NCBI GenBank assembly: GCA_016802295.1
Contig: JAESIW010000135.1
Coordinates: 161,180-225,179 of the forward strand
Source: Brachionus rotundiformis
Lineage: Eukaryota > Rotifera > Eurotatoria > Ploima > Brachionidae
Length of the DNA stretch: 64,000 bases
Direction: 5' to 3'
A model generated the notes under the pieces. That model saw only the letters and a program-made list of their open reading frames with translations, ran no database searches and had not been told where the DNA came from. Positions within the stretch are counted from its first letter, which is position 1. The number at the start of each line of letters is the position of its first letter. A program made the position numbers and the translations under genes. Of this stretch, positions 52,801-64,000 are shown one piece after another.

Positions 52801-54069
52801 GAAATTTAATTCAAAACTTCCTATACAAAGATAAAAATATTTTATAACTTTGGTTCAAAGTGTCCAAAACTTGTTCTGTAGATGAAGCAAAGTGAAATTA
52901 TAAAATATTTTTTTTCCTCTAATTAACTCTTTAAACCATCTGAAAATTTATTTAATTAACTAAATACTGGTTTATGGTAATTAATTTGAGAAAAAAAATG
53001 ACTCAACTAAGGTGGTAAGATTTGGTCCAAGATTAACCATTTCTAAAATGATGGATGAAATAAATGTATTGTAGCCCGTTTCCAAATCTTGTTAAGTCCT
53101 TAATTGGATGCATTTCAATAAACCAAGGAAACAAGCAAGTGATATCAAAAGAACGAAAGTAATTGAGACCAATGGATGATTACCAAACAGGTTTCGAACC
53201 AAGATTTATCAAATACTCGACTAAATTGTGTACTAACCACTTAACTTTATCATCTAGTAGATGATTTTAAAGATAAAAAGTCTAAACAAAAGAGATAAAA
53301 AAACAAAAATTTATAAAAAGAGGTAAATTTTATTAAAATGGAACTTTTTGACAGCGACCAATTTTGTGGCAAAAATAAAAATTTGTTATCTATTTTTATT
53401 TCTATTTACCTGATGAATGGCGGTAAGGCCGTCCTCATTGGCCGAGTTCGGCGTGATGTCGGACTGAAGCAGGTGCTCGACCTCGTCGTAATCTTTGCGC
53501 ATTATGGCGTCCAGCAGGATCACATGATGCTGGAATTTAAGGTTACGAGAGTTGGTCTTTTTGGCAGGCGAAGGCCGCGAGTCGTATTCGTTCCATTTTT
53601 TGAGCTGGATGGCCCGGCGCCGCTTGGCTTGCTTGAGCCGCTCTTGAGTGGGCAAGCGCTCGATTAGCTCCATTTCGGCGACGAGCTCGCGGTGCTCGTC
53701 CTCTGAGCTATTGGTCAAGTTGGCCATTAGATGGTCGCCGGTGAGAACCGACGTGTTGGACACGGACGAAGCGGACGAGTTGGACAGAGTGGAAGAGGTC
53801 AGCACGGACGAGTCTGTGGACGTTTGCAGCACGGTCTCTCGGTCCGGCGAGTAGAAAAACAGCGATAGGTCGATGTACTGGGATGGCAGCAGCAGCGAGC
53901 TTATTATCTTGGTCCTTTCACTCGAGGGCTCGTTCGACGGTTCTTTTCGGTTCAGTTGCTCGATCAGCTTGTTGGCTCGCTCTGTGAAACTGTTCTTTTT
54001 GATCAATTGGACTTGGCTGGCGTTTGGTTTAGTCGGATTTGATGCGCTTGGTTTATTTAGGCTAACCAT
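49817..54069 (-). CDS. PPP1R16: PPP1R16 (MYPT3/TIMAP) myosin-phosphatase targeting subunit
   Basis: Four exons on the minus strand: 53410-54069, 51334-51825, 51116-51277, 49817-51052 (849 aa). Members bind PP1 catalytic subunit and direct it to membranes. Seen: MELIERLPTQERLKQAKRRR, a PP1-docking RVxF-type site RNLKF at 175-179, then ankyrin repeats (NEDGLTAIHQCCIDDSADLL, DNDLWTPLHAAATCANLDIC, LLAVNTDGNMPYDICED, LHIAAANGYNSVIEFLL, DNDGWTPLHVATFWGHQRAI). A Ser/Thr/Asn-rich tail of ~370 residues follows. The C-terminus CLKCCCMM fits the prenylation/palmitoylation end of this subfamily (human PPP1R16A ends CCLLM) and separates it from MYPT1/2. Vertebrate members begin near LVAEMELIERLP; here ~130 extra Ser-rich residues precede it. 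Exons are more GC-rich than introns. Confidence 0.95.
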
Positions 54070-56761
54070 TAATTTGAGATTGTGAACAACTTTTTTTTTA
54101 ATAAAAAATAAAAATTAAGACTTTTGAAAATTTAAATTGTTCAGCTCTTAATTAAAGCCAATTTTGTTTTCTTTGTTAACAAAACAAAAAGAGCTTTCTC
54201 CTCTCTCTCTCTCTCTCTTTTTCTAAGTCACTCTCTTTCTTACACATACAGAGACCAAGAGGTTTAACTAATCGTCTTGAAGCAATTAAAAATATATACA
54301 TATAGATATATTATATTTATATATTTTTATATATATGATAAAATATGTCTATGTTTTTGTTGTTGATATCAATTTGGTTAGGACTAGTCAAATCGCATTA
54401 GCGACCTTAAGGCGCCATGGTTACAGAACGTGCAATAAGCTTGGAATTGGAAACAAGCTGGTAAAATAGATGGACCTGTCAAGTGACAAGATTAACCTAA
54501 TTTAGACAGAGTGTAATAAAAAAATAGTTAGAGTTATCAAAACAGTCATAGACACTAATAAACCATCAACCTGTGGTCATTTTGTGTTGTTATTTTGCTA
54601 ATCCCTCGGACTTAGCTCGGACTTAACACTCTAGCTGCCCGAGAAGTGCTTTGAATGCTTTTTAATCTAGTTAGTTTTTTTTACAAAAAGCGGAAATATA
54701 GATAATGATTAAGATAAATATTTAAACAAATTGGGACATGTTTATGTTGCTTTTAACTCTGAGCTGTTAAATTCTGGTGGTGGTAACATTCTATGTACCA
54801 ATAAATGATAAAATAGTTTATTGATTTGATTATTTAATGATAAATAAATAAATCTTCTTTTTTGACCACTTTATTACTCAGTGAATAAAAAAAAGGCGGT
54901 TGTTTGGTAAAATTAGACTATTGGAATAGACACTGTGATAATTTTCCATATAATTGGATTAGTTTGCTAACTTAAGGACTATTGATTGAAAAAATAATTC
55001 TTAATTTTTTTACTAGTGAGATATATTTTCTAAAAAATAAAATACTGACCACTGGTTATATTTTTTAAATGATAATTTAGTTAGTGCCGGTGGAAAAATG
55101 GTAATTTTATTATTTGTTTATTTAGAAAAACACCTCTCGGGCGATTTAGATAAAAAAAATAAGATTAATGGAAAACAATTATGTGATTTTTTAAATAAAT
55201 CCTTTAAAATGAAAACAATTGATAAACAATTATGTATTCTGAATGGCTTGGTCAAAAGATCCAAATTCGGTGGCTTTTAGGATCGCCACCGAATGGGCGA
55301 GTATGTACAAAGTGTTCTAAGTTTTGTCTAAAAATCTCAAGATAAATGAAGTGAAAAATTAACTTTTATGGTTGATAAAATTGGAAATTGAACTATAACT
55401 GCATCCACTGTGGTGTTGCCACGTTAAAATTTTATACAATAGAAAAATTAATTCTTATAGCTTCAAGGAACTTATCTTAATATAATTATTTAAAATAATA
55501 TTTACTATGAAATTTTAATATTTTTCAAAGCTTAATAATTTACATTTACCACTATGGTACAGTACTTGCTCATTTCGTGATACAGACTGAGTTTGCGAAT
55601 AATTAACTCATGAATATATTAATAACTAAATTATTTATCTAAGTGACATATTTTTGTAATCGGTCAAGTTGTTATGATCGGGCGAAAACAATTGTTATAG
55701 AAAATAATCCTTCAGATTTTGAAACTTAAACTCTAATTAATAAATTGGTTAAATTTAATTATTAAATAATCAAAAAAATTTTTCAATAATTAATTAAAAT
55801 TAATAGCAGATCTTAAATACCAATATATAAAATTCAAAAGGACAAATAAATTTTTTACCAAATTGTAAAAAATTATTGAGCTAAGAATTATCTTTTCACA
55901 TGTTTAAAATTCAATCATCTTTCTATCTATAAATATGAGCCCAAAATTAGCAGCTTTTAAAATAAAACCAAAATTGTTCAATTCTTATCTTTTAAATTTA
56001 TTTTAACTCACCGAAAAGTTTTCATTTTTAGTAGAATTTTCTATCAATTTAAAAGAGCTATAAAGTTGTAAATTTACGACTTGTAAAACTAATATGTTAA
56101 ATAATTTCATTAAATATATTTACACAAGACTAATTATGAAAAAATATTCTAGATATAACATTAAACTAAGATAAGAAAAAACATCTTTTCTGGTCATGGT
56201 AATTGTCCAAGTGGTCAAGTCTTCGCTCGACTCAAACTTGAAGGGGTGTTCAACTGCTTTAAAAATTGATAAATGAGCTCTCTTAAATTTCAATTTCTCA
56301 ATTTTGAATGATAAGAATAACTTTTGTTCAAAATTTAAATATTTCATCGATTTTAAGAAAATAAATAATTAAAATCATTGATAAAAAAAAATGAAATAAA
56401 TAGAAGTATAGAACAATCAAAATAAAATTTAAATGCAAAGACATGCTAATTGACTCAGTTAATTGATATTGATAGAAAATAAATACCAGGAAATAACATT
56501 ATCAATTAGTTGAAATGGTCTTGATTAAAATTTAAATATCCGTGAGTTTCATTTAATTGTTTTGCTTAGGAGGAGGACAATACATAAAAGTATACTTTTG
56601 CATGACAAGAAATCAACTGTTCTGTTCTAACAATTAATTTCTTCGCTAAGTCCTTTAATACATCAATTAATTTATTTTATTAAATTTATTCGCATAGAAA
56701 CAATAAAAAAAAATAATAATAATTAAATTATTTAGTTAATATAAATATTTCTGACAGAAAA
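54070..56761. other. Long intergenic with microsatellites
   Basis: PPP1R16 upstream region. CT repeat at about 54198-54220; AT-rich TATA-type repeats at 54290-54340. Small ORFs at 55098-55280 and 56120-56347 have no recognised domain and are likely chance, although the former contains a less random stretch (NGKQLCDFLNKSFKMKTIDK). Nothing else seen. Confidence 0.4.
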
Positions 56762-57095
56762 AGCCTTAACACTTTCCACACTGGAAGCCTGCGGAGAATT
56801 CTCGGGATACATTGGCCTGAGACATTGTCGCATTGTGACCTAAACAGAATGGCAAAATCAAAGCCATTAAGTCAATGCATTAAGAACAAAAGGCTGCGTT
56901 GGCTTGGGCATGTACTAAGAATGAAAGATACACGGATACCAAAAAGGGCTCTTCAATGGACACCTCAGGCGACGTAAGGTAGAACGACCAGCAGGAGAGA
57001 GATAACATGGAGGTCATCATTCACGAAAGAGCTCATCGAAATGGGAATGACATGGGGAGAAGCAAGGATAAAGCTCCACAACGAGTGAATAAGGA
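56762..57095 (+). pseudogene. RTE-type LINE C-terminal fragment
   Basis: Plus strand: TGSLRRILGIHWPETLSHCD-like sequence in shifting frames, LNRMAKSKPLSQCIKNKRLR, WLGHVLRMKDTRIPKRALQW, then WRSSFTKELIEMGMTWGEAR and IKLHNE before a stop. This preserves the C-terminus missing from the 30-kb copy. Closely similar in sequence to that copy. Confidence 0.85.
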
Positions 57096-59903
57096 AAAAA
57101 ATATATAAATATTAATAACAGTTTTTAATTTATTAAAATATTAAAATATATCTAACATCATTTAGATTAGTAATTGGCCAGAATGTTGCTAAGTAGCCAG
57201 CTGAGAACACTAACAAAAATTGAAATAATTTTTCTTAAATTAAATAAATTATTTTAATTTTGTAACCAAATCGAAAACTTATGAGTAATTTTTTTTAAAT
57301 GCTCGGGTTAATCTAATTACTTAAAGTAAATAGATTAGATTTATTTTCCAAAGTGTAAACGATAACTATTTGTCCTAAACAATAACTTTTCTTATTTTGT
57401 TATAAAAAAATTATCTAAAAATAGCATATTACCACTCTAACGCTTTGTACCAAACAAAAATGAGGAACAGGCATTGAATTTTTCGCAACAAAAAAAAAGT
57501 TAAAATTATTTTAAGTGTCTTAATAGCTTGATTATAAAAATAAAATCCTCAGCCGTATGAATATTTGTCCCAAGTTATTAAAAAAATATCTTGGGCTTTT
57601 AAGTTTGGCAAATTTATGCTTTTCAAATCAAATACTTTCTATCTGTTCAACTATATACTTAAATTTTATCTTTTTCTAAATCTATTTAGTTTGAAGAATT
57701 TACTAATTTTACTTCAAAAAATCATAAAAAATAGTTAAATTTTAAAATTATTTTCTAATTATCAATTATCATTAAAAAAAAGTATTATCAATACTAAATT
57801 CTAAAATAAAATGCATATACTTTGAACGGACGGTTGGGTTATACTTCCTTTATAGTCTCGTTGTCCAGTTCAATCATGTTGCTTTTTTGATTAAATAATA
57901 ATTATCTATAAAAAATTTAATAATTTAAAAATAAAAATCATTTATCAATTTTGTTTAAAAAAATATGCATTTTTAATGAAATTTATTATCAATGCGTATA
58001 AAAATTAATAATAATTTACAACAATCCTTGGAATTGTTTCTTTTATCTAAAACTTACGCTTTTTACAGCTCAACCTAATATTAAAATTAACAATAGAAAA
58101 AGCATAAAAATGGTTTATGAGTCTAAATAATCATTTCGCTCCAAAAAGTAATCACGAACTAAACCTGTTTTCGTAATTAATTTTATTATAGATAAATTTT
58201 TCGAGAACAACTGATGAGACGCTTAACTAAAAAATGAAAAATCAATCAATTGTTAATTCAGCACAACTTAATTAAAAATATAAATGTCTGTGTAATGCTC
58301 TTGAATAATTATATAACTTTCTAGAAACTAATCAACTTTCATATTAAAAAAATAGTTTAATTTTTATTGATCAGTCTGTCATTAATAAAAAATCTTAATC
58401 AATTACTTTAATTTAGCTTAAGTGTCTTTGTTTAAAATGACCAAGTAACAAAAATATTATTGAATTTTTTATTCAGTTTGGTCAAAACTTAAGAGTGTAT
58501 TTTAAACCAATTTATTTTTATACAAAACAGGGTCAGCCTCAATCTAAAGGACACAGTGTTTCACTCATTCATTAAAAAATTTGAAGTAAATTTTGGCAAA
58601 GATCTAAATGCCATTTCTCAACTCCTTCTATCCTGCTTTTGGTCATGCAATTTTTCCAATTTTATCTAGCCTAATTAATTTTATTTCGACCTGTCTGTCA
58701 TCAATTAATTTGAACACCTATTTTATCAATGTTTTGCTTATTTTGCCTCGAGGCTTTTTACGAACAATTAATTGCTAAATTAATTATTTAAATTTTTAGA
58801 ATATTATTTTTTTATTAATTAAAGGAAAAGATTATTAATTTGAAAAAAATGCAATCTATTATAATAAACCGAAATTGTTTACTGACCAAAGGTGAGTTGA
58901 TCTACTTTCTTTCAGGAAATTAGTTCAACAAAGTAGAGTAAAATTTTAATAATAAGAGAACCTCGACATATTTAGAAAATTAGGCTACATTTTAATTAGG
59001 CAAGAAAGTGGTGCCAATTAGGACCAAAAATGGCAAAAGCTACTTACATGGCTTTATTCGACTGCTTCATTATCTGCAAAATCTTTGATTATCTTTTTTT
59101 TAATTTCAATCTAAAAAAAAATTAATTACTAGAAATTTATTGACGGGTTTAATTAATTGTCATTTAAACTCGCACTTCCTAAATTTTTGAGCCGTATATT
59201 GATGGCATTTAAATATCGAAAAGAAAAAGAGAAAAAAAATTAAAATGTACCATCGGCATGAATCATTTCTTAATTTATGATTTTATTTATGATCTTTGAT
59301 GAAATTTCATAAATTTATTTCTAGCTTGATAAGAAAATTAATAAAGTCAATAAAATTTAATCTACGCCTATCAAGCAACATATTGGATTCATTGATGCCA
59401 CCAAAGCGGTATATCAGTCTACCATTTTATTATTGGAAAATAATTGATTACTTTAATTAATTGATTAAAAATTTTGAAAATAGAAAATTTTAATTTTTTT
59501 TATCTAATAATAATAACCAACCACAACAAGAAAAATTTAGTCTAATCTAGAATAAAATATGTGAAAATCGCTAGAACGGTTGTTTAGCAATCAAATGACC
59601 TAGAAAATTTATTTCAATGACCCTTAAAAAATTTAATTCTAATTGAATTTTAATCAAGAAAAATTAAAAAAAATAAAAAAAAACACTCTCTAGTTTATTC
59701 ATAACACTGACCGGGGCTTTTTTTCAATGACAGCCATTATATTCATGAGCCAAAGGCAAATTTCTAATGTATCTAATTCAACAATTATCGTCAAGAATTA
59801 ATTGAACATAAAGCTTTTTAATTAGACACGTCAGTCTATAGGTATGCACAGCAAGAAATTTTATATATTAAAAATATAAAAATATTTTTTATTAAAATTA
59901 ATT
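57096..59903. other. AT-rich intergenic, nothing recognised
   Basis: About 2.8 kb with no ORF, RNA gene or repeat that I can support. Confidence 0.45.
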
Positions 59904-60572
59904 TCAATAGAAATATCTCGGATGATGGAAGGTTTTGAGTATGCTGACAATGAGACTTTGATTGTTAACCATTTTGCTTTGTTCACTGTCTAATTGGTAC
60001 ATGTCTAGGCGAAGAACGAGCTTCAGATCGTCCTCGTCGAACACGTAGCCAAATTGTTTTTTGCCAGGGCTATAGGAAATCAACCTTCGGGTGGTGTCTA
60101 CTTCCCTCCAAATGTTGGTTGGCAAATCGCACACAACTTTCTTTCCATTTACCTGCGAGTTATTGCCATCCTGGTTCTTGTTTATCTCGGAGTTTTTGAC
60201 TGGAATGGCATTTTTGCTCAGGTCCAAATAAGCCGGTCTGGTACAGTTAAACACAATGAACCTAGTTCCATCATTGACTATAACTCTTGAGCTAAATCCT
60301 TAAGATTAATTTAATTTTAAGGCCTAGGTAATTAATTTTAGATTCGAACTAAATTTGCGTTTTTCCAGCTTGGCCACTCGGTCCAAATGATTCTGGGTTA
60401 CTTCACTTACGTTCCTTATAAACTCCTCTTCCAGCTTTTTTAATTTTGGCTTTTTTATCAAGTTTTTGGCCTTGTTCCTTATGTTCTTAGACACCTTATT
60501 TAAATGGTCACATTGAATAAGCTCATTTAGGAACAAAATTAAGCAAGCTGCTATGTAAACTTTTCTAACCAT
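59904..60572 (-). CDS. Secreted protein with one FxxFNC...HP domain
   Basis: Two exons on the minus strand: 60350-60572 and 59904-60298 (205 aa). Signal peptide MVRKVYIAACLILFLNELIQ, a basic/charged spacer (KNIRNKAKNLIKKPKLKKLE), then the domain: FIVFNC with Cys93, P at 96, Cys131, Trp138 in NIWREV, and TFHHPRYFY as the very C-terminus (HHP at 199-201). Spacings (Cys-Cys 38, Cys-Trp 7, Trp-Pro 63) match domain 1 of the 42-kb protein (41, 7, 64). The splice donor is GTTCGA, unusual, but exon phases join and the result is homologous across the join (RFSSRVIVNDGTRFIVFNC). Function unknown. Confidence 0.78.
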
Positions 60573-62306
60573 CCTTGGTCAAAAAGAATAAACAATTTTG
60601 ACAGTGTTTTTTTTTAAATACAATTTAATCAAATAAACTAATTTAATAAATTTAATTTAATTTTGTTCTTTATGTAAGTTGGTAACCAAAAATTTTAGAA
60701 TTGCATTTGAAATTAAATAAAGACATTTTTATCTATTAGAAGCCTTTTTGGTAAAAAAATCTCCCAAGCTAAACATTGATACTTAGATTTTCCTTAAATT
60801 CATGGAATTTTATCTTTTAAAAAGATATTATCTACTTAAAAACTATCGAAAAAGATAACTAATAACAAAGTTTTTGACAGCTGATGATTACTAAGTATCA
60901 AAATTGTCTCAAAAGCTCGCGACTAAAACCAATTTATAAATTAACTGCGTAAGAGTTCCTTAAGACTCTGTAAATGCGAGCTTCCGCAACCTTCTAAAAA
61001 ATGTTAATTGACTATTTGATTAGTAGAAGCCTAGTAGGAACTCTATGAAGACTTAAATTGTTCAATAAAGATTAACTCTCAATCAAACATGTCTTTGATT
61101 ATGTAATTTGACCATCGACTCATAAAAGATGTTGCCAGAGGATCAAAACCCTCATTGAACTCAAACAAAACTTATATTAAAATTTGATTAAGATCATATC
61201 ATATCTGAAATATATGAAAGCTTTTTTTGTCTAATCATTCTATTAATAAATTATTTTTGCTAAAAATAAAAAAATATAATCGGTAATAAATCATAGGGAA
61301 TTTTTTAAAGATAATAAATCTCCGACTTTTTGATAAAATCACAAAATAAAGATCTAGATGATAAAAACATAAACTATTGAGTTATTGAGTTAAGAAGGAT
61401 CATTTGGTTGCATCTACAGCTTATTAAATTAGATATTGCTTATCAATAATTTTTTTTAAATATATATAAAATACTATTAAAAAAATAGTAACTTTATTGC
61501 CAAAAAATAAACTAATAAAATATTTGACTCTAAATTATTTTGCATCAAACAATCGTCTTTTTACTCTAATTCCAAAAATATTCTTTTATTCTTATTTTTA
61601 TTCTTTAAACCCTTATACTAAATAATTTAGAAAAAAATATTTTTTATAAAGTTAAATGATAAAAGCGGTCTTTGCCAAAAATCAGGTAAATATTATCCGA
61701 TTGCATAATTTTTTAGAAAATTGTTGTCTTATCTTAGATTTTCAATTAAACATATCTTTATATTAACAAAATATAAATTTTTAATAGTTAAGCATAGACT
61801 ATTTAATCATGTTTCGAGAGGCCATCATTTTTCAAATATTTTTAATTATATGCTTTTGACATGACATATTGAAAAATAAATAATTATCAATATTAATCAA
61901 CTCTTGGTATATAAAATGGAAATTATTAATAAAAAGAAAATTTAATCAATTATTAAAAAATAATTGTCTTTTTTAAGTAAAAAAATTTCTTTCCAGCTTG
62001 GGCATCCTCCGAAGGTTGTTCCGCAGCCAAATGGTTTTTTGACCATTTAAAAATTTTTATTAAATTTATAGATTATTCGTTACAGATTATTTTACTCAAG
62101 GTTTTTCTATTTTTAAATAATTTTGCCAATATTTTGCCAAATAGCTGCCCGTTCAAGTTTAAAGTTCGAAAAAGGTTACTATTAAAGAAGATTTTGGCCA
62201 AATAATTTGCCAAATGCACGGTTTCCAAGGGTTGAAAAATATTTTCTGACAAAAAAAAGAAAAAATTACAAAAATTTTTTGATTTATTAAAAATTAAAAA
62301 TAAAAG
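60573..62306. other. AT-rich intergenic
   Basis: No gene found. A slightly GC-richer patch near 61995-62035 gives a Cys/Gly-containing short translation on the minus strand (KPFGCGTTFGGCPSWK) but is too short to call. Confidence 0.4.
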
Positions 62307-62828
62307 TTATTGGGAAAATTTCTCAAATTTTTTTAATCTGTGCCTGTCACAATAAAGTCCAGTGAAGTTATTGAAGCATTCGCACCTAAATATGTATTGT
62401 TCATTTTGGATGCAGATTCCATTTCCGTAACAGGATCCATCGCCGCATATTTTTCTGAATTTCGAATTAATCTCGCATTTTAGACCGACATATCCGACTG
62501 GACAGTGGCAAAAATAGTGGCTTGAAGAACCATAGCAAGTGGCACCATTCAAACATGGATGGGTCCAGCACTGATTTTCAAGGCTTGTGTTCTTGATGCT
62601 TAGCAAACGACTGCTCAAAATTCTGTCATCGATTTTTGGCGCTTTTTTCACATGCTTTGCATTTTTTAGACGAGCGGCCAAGTCGAGTCTGAACGCTTGA
62701 CCTATTGTTGAGCCAAAACTACCAGTCGAATTGTTGGCTGTTAAAGTAAATGTAAAATTTCTACTAGATGAGCTCAGATCGGCTTTGGCTAGACCGGTCA
62801 AAACAAAAATAAAAAAAATTATATTCAT
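62307..62828 (-). CDS. Small secreted protein with two EGF-like domains
   Basis: Intronless, 173 aa. Signal peptide MNIIFFIFVLTGLAKA. Residues 20-80 are Ser/Thr/Asn-rich with N-glycosylation-type sites (NFT, NNST, NTS). EGF 1 spans 87-118 (CWTHPCLNGATCYG, then YFCHCPVGYVGLKC); EGF 2 spans 128-160 (CGDGSCYGNGICI, then FRCECFNNFTGLYC). Each has six Cys in the C-x-C-x-C-x-C-x1-C-x8-C order. No TM helix or GPI signal, so probably a soluble or matrix protein or ligand. No Asp/Asn calcium-binding consensus precedes EGF 1. No specific orthologue is recognised. Confidence 0.85.
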   Translation of the reverse strand: MNIIFFIFVLTGLAKADLSSSSRNFTFTLTANNSTGSFGSTIGQAFRLDLAARLKNAKHVKKAPKIDDRILSSRLLSIKNTSLENQCWTHPCLNGATCYGSSSHYFCHCPVGYVGLKCEINSKFRKICGDGSCYGNGICIQNEQYIFRCECFNNFTGLYCDRHRLKKFEKFSQ

Positions 62829-64000
62829 CTTAATCTTTTATTTTTGTGAATATGGACAATAGATTTAAATACAAGTCGAATGGTGTTTGGGCTTTGATGG
62901 GTTTAAATATCATTTCAATTAAATATCAATAATTTTAATAAGTTTGTCTTGTAGGTTTTCCTTTAGGATTAGGAAACAAATATAAAGCTATCAAGACATT
63001 TTTACCAAATTTATTTAATAAATTCTTAAAATAAATTTATTTTTAATCTTTAAACTTAGATTAATGTAGGCTAATAGATTCAAAAGATTTTAACCAAAAT
63101 TTTAATGTTTGTTCAGAAGATGAGATGGTATGATTTAATTTTTCGTCTTAGTTTCAGCTCTTTATAGTGGCTCTGGTAAAGCCAAGATTATCAATGTTTA
63201 TTTTAAATGATATTTGGTTTGGAGCTTATGGAATCAACGGGAGTCTGGTTTAATGCTTTCTTCTATTTTAATAAATGCCAATTTTCAAAGAGTGCATTTT
63301 TGTAAGATTTCCAAAACAAGTTTAAGGAATCCGATTCGTTTTACTTAAACTTGTTTTGGCAAAAACAGGTGATCAGGCGATTGTAAAAATAATAATAATA
63401 ATAATAATTTTCTACTTCAAAGTTTATAAATTTTTTTTTGTTTAATTATTTAAAAAATATGCTAATTTAGATCAAAAAAAGAAAACTGTTTTAATATTAG
63501 TTGAATATTGAATTATCACAAAGCTATTTATTTATCAAATTGCGGAAAACAACCCTAATTTTTTCATGCAGATTTTTATCTTTTAATCTTAGATAAACAA
63601 AACAAAAGAGAGTGCCAAAGATAACTTAAAATTATAATACCAAATTGATGTCTTGGTCACAAGGCTAAGAAAAGCTTTTATCCGTTTACCATTTTTCATT
63701 TCTTCTTTGATTTATTTTTAAAAAAAGATAAATTGAAGAAATTTGGTTACTTTTTTTCTCTAAATATCTTCTAGAATATTTCTATTTTTTTGTCTGTAAT
63801 AAAAAGTGAATTAAGTGGATTAATTGACTTACCTAGCCATCATTACAATTAAATAAATAACTTGAGATAGGAGTATACATTTTTTTATAATAATACATTT
63901 TAAAGTATTAACTCTTTGTATTTTCAAAAAAACAAATAGTTAAAATAGTTTATTATTTATTAACTGTAATCACTTAATTGCGAGTTAATTAGTCTGTTGG
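62829..64000. other. Intergenic to window end, with a strong hairpin
   Basis: No coding region. Contains the hairpin at 63311-63359 and an ATA/TAA trinucleotide repeat at about 63388-63408. Confidence 0.45.
63311..63359. repeat. Perfect 16-bp inverted repeat with 17-nt loop
   Basis: CCAAAACAAGTTTAAG at 63311-63326 and its exact reverse complement at 63344-63359. The loop is GAATCCGATTCGTTTTA. Could be a structured RNA, a MITE core or a cruciform; nothing distinguishes these. Confidence 0.8.

Noticed and set aside
53338..53667. 109-codon plus-strand ORF
   Set aside because: Antisense to PPP1R16 exon 1.
55098..55280. 60-codon plus-strand ORF
   Set aside because: No domain, no splice partners; could be a scrap of an old element but unsupported.
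1..64000. CRISPR arrays, bacterial operons, phage or virus genes
   Set aside because: Spliceosomal introns and metazoan orthologues throughout; no regularly spaced repeats and no viral structural or replication genes seen.

Overview
The window is about 64 kb of AT-rich animal nuclear DNA. Intron-bearing genes use GT-AG introns that are mostly 40-60 nt, and the spaces between genes are full of decayed transposons. The gene set (ZMYND10, canopy, RCC1, PPP1R16, a CDF zinc-transporter relative, EGF proteins) is metazoan. ZMYND10 implies motile cilia with dynein arms. Low GC, tiny introns and many LINE fragments would fit a small aquatic lophotrochozoan or gnathiferan such as a monogonont rotifer. 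That placement is inference from gene content and composition; nothing in the window proves it.

Layout. 0-8 kb: LINE remnants around a seven-exon prostaglandin reductase gene (PTGR1-like). 8.6-10.2 kb: an intronless, strikingly GC-rich RCC1 gene. 11.5-15.2 kb: LINE fragments, one split by a 2,546-bp hAT transposon with 15-bp terminal repeats and an 8-bp target duplication. 16.3-25.2 kb: proteasome subunit beta-1 (PSMB6) followed 227 bp later on the same strand by DDI1/2, a proteasome shuttle and protease. A 6.4-kb DDI1 intron holds two more membrane-protein genes. 25.5-28.9 kb: canopy (CNPY3/4-like) and lysophosphatidic acid phosphatase (ACP6-like), convergent and only 41 bp apart. 29.5-34.2 kb: a repeat island (tRNA-derived SINE, RTE-type LINE, Tc1 remnant, two MITE-like elements, an unknown decayed ORF, a possible pogo-type end). 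34.4-39.6 kb: ZMYND10 and a divergent CDF transporter, head to head. 39.8-41.2 kb: LINE. 41.4-43.6 kb: a WrbA/FQR1-type quinone reductase and a secreted protein with two copies of an unrecognised domain. 44-49.1 kb: RTE, Tc1, MITE and retroelement debris around a four-TM protein gene. 49.8-54.1 kb: PPP1R16 (MYPT3/TIMAP). 54-64 kb: mostly empty, with an RTE fragment, a second secreted protein carrying the same unrecognised domain (60 kb), a two-EGF secreted protein and a perfect 16-bp-arm hairpin.

Functional themes. PSMB6 and DDI1 both belong to the ubiquitin-proteasome system. ZMYND10 acts in cytoplasmic assembly of axonemal dynein. The most novel item is a domain present three times in two secreted proteins at 42.3-43.6 and 59.9-60.6 kb, with invariant F-x-x-F-[DN]-C, a second Cys 34-41 residues later, Ile-Trp 5-7 residues after that, and a closing His-Pro plus aromatic motif. 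I do not recognise it. All exon models were built by hand; in each multi-exon model the exon lengths sum to a multiple of three.
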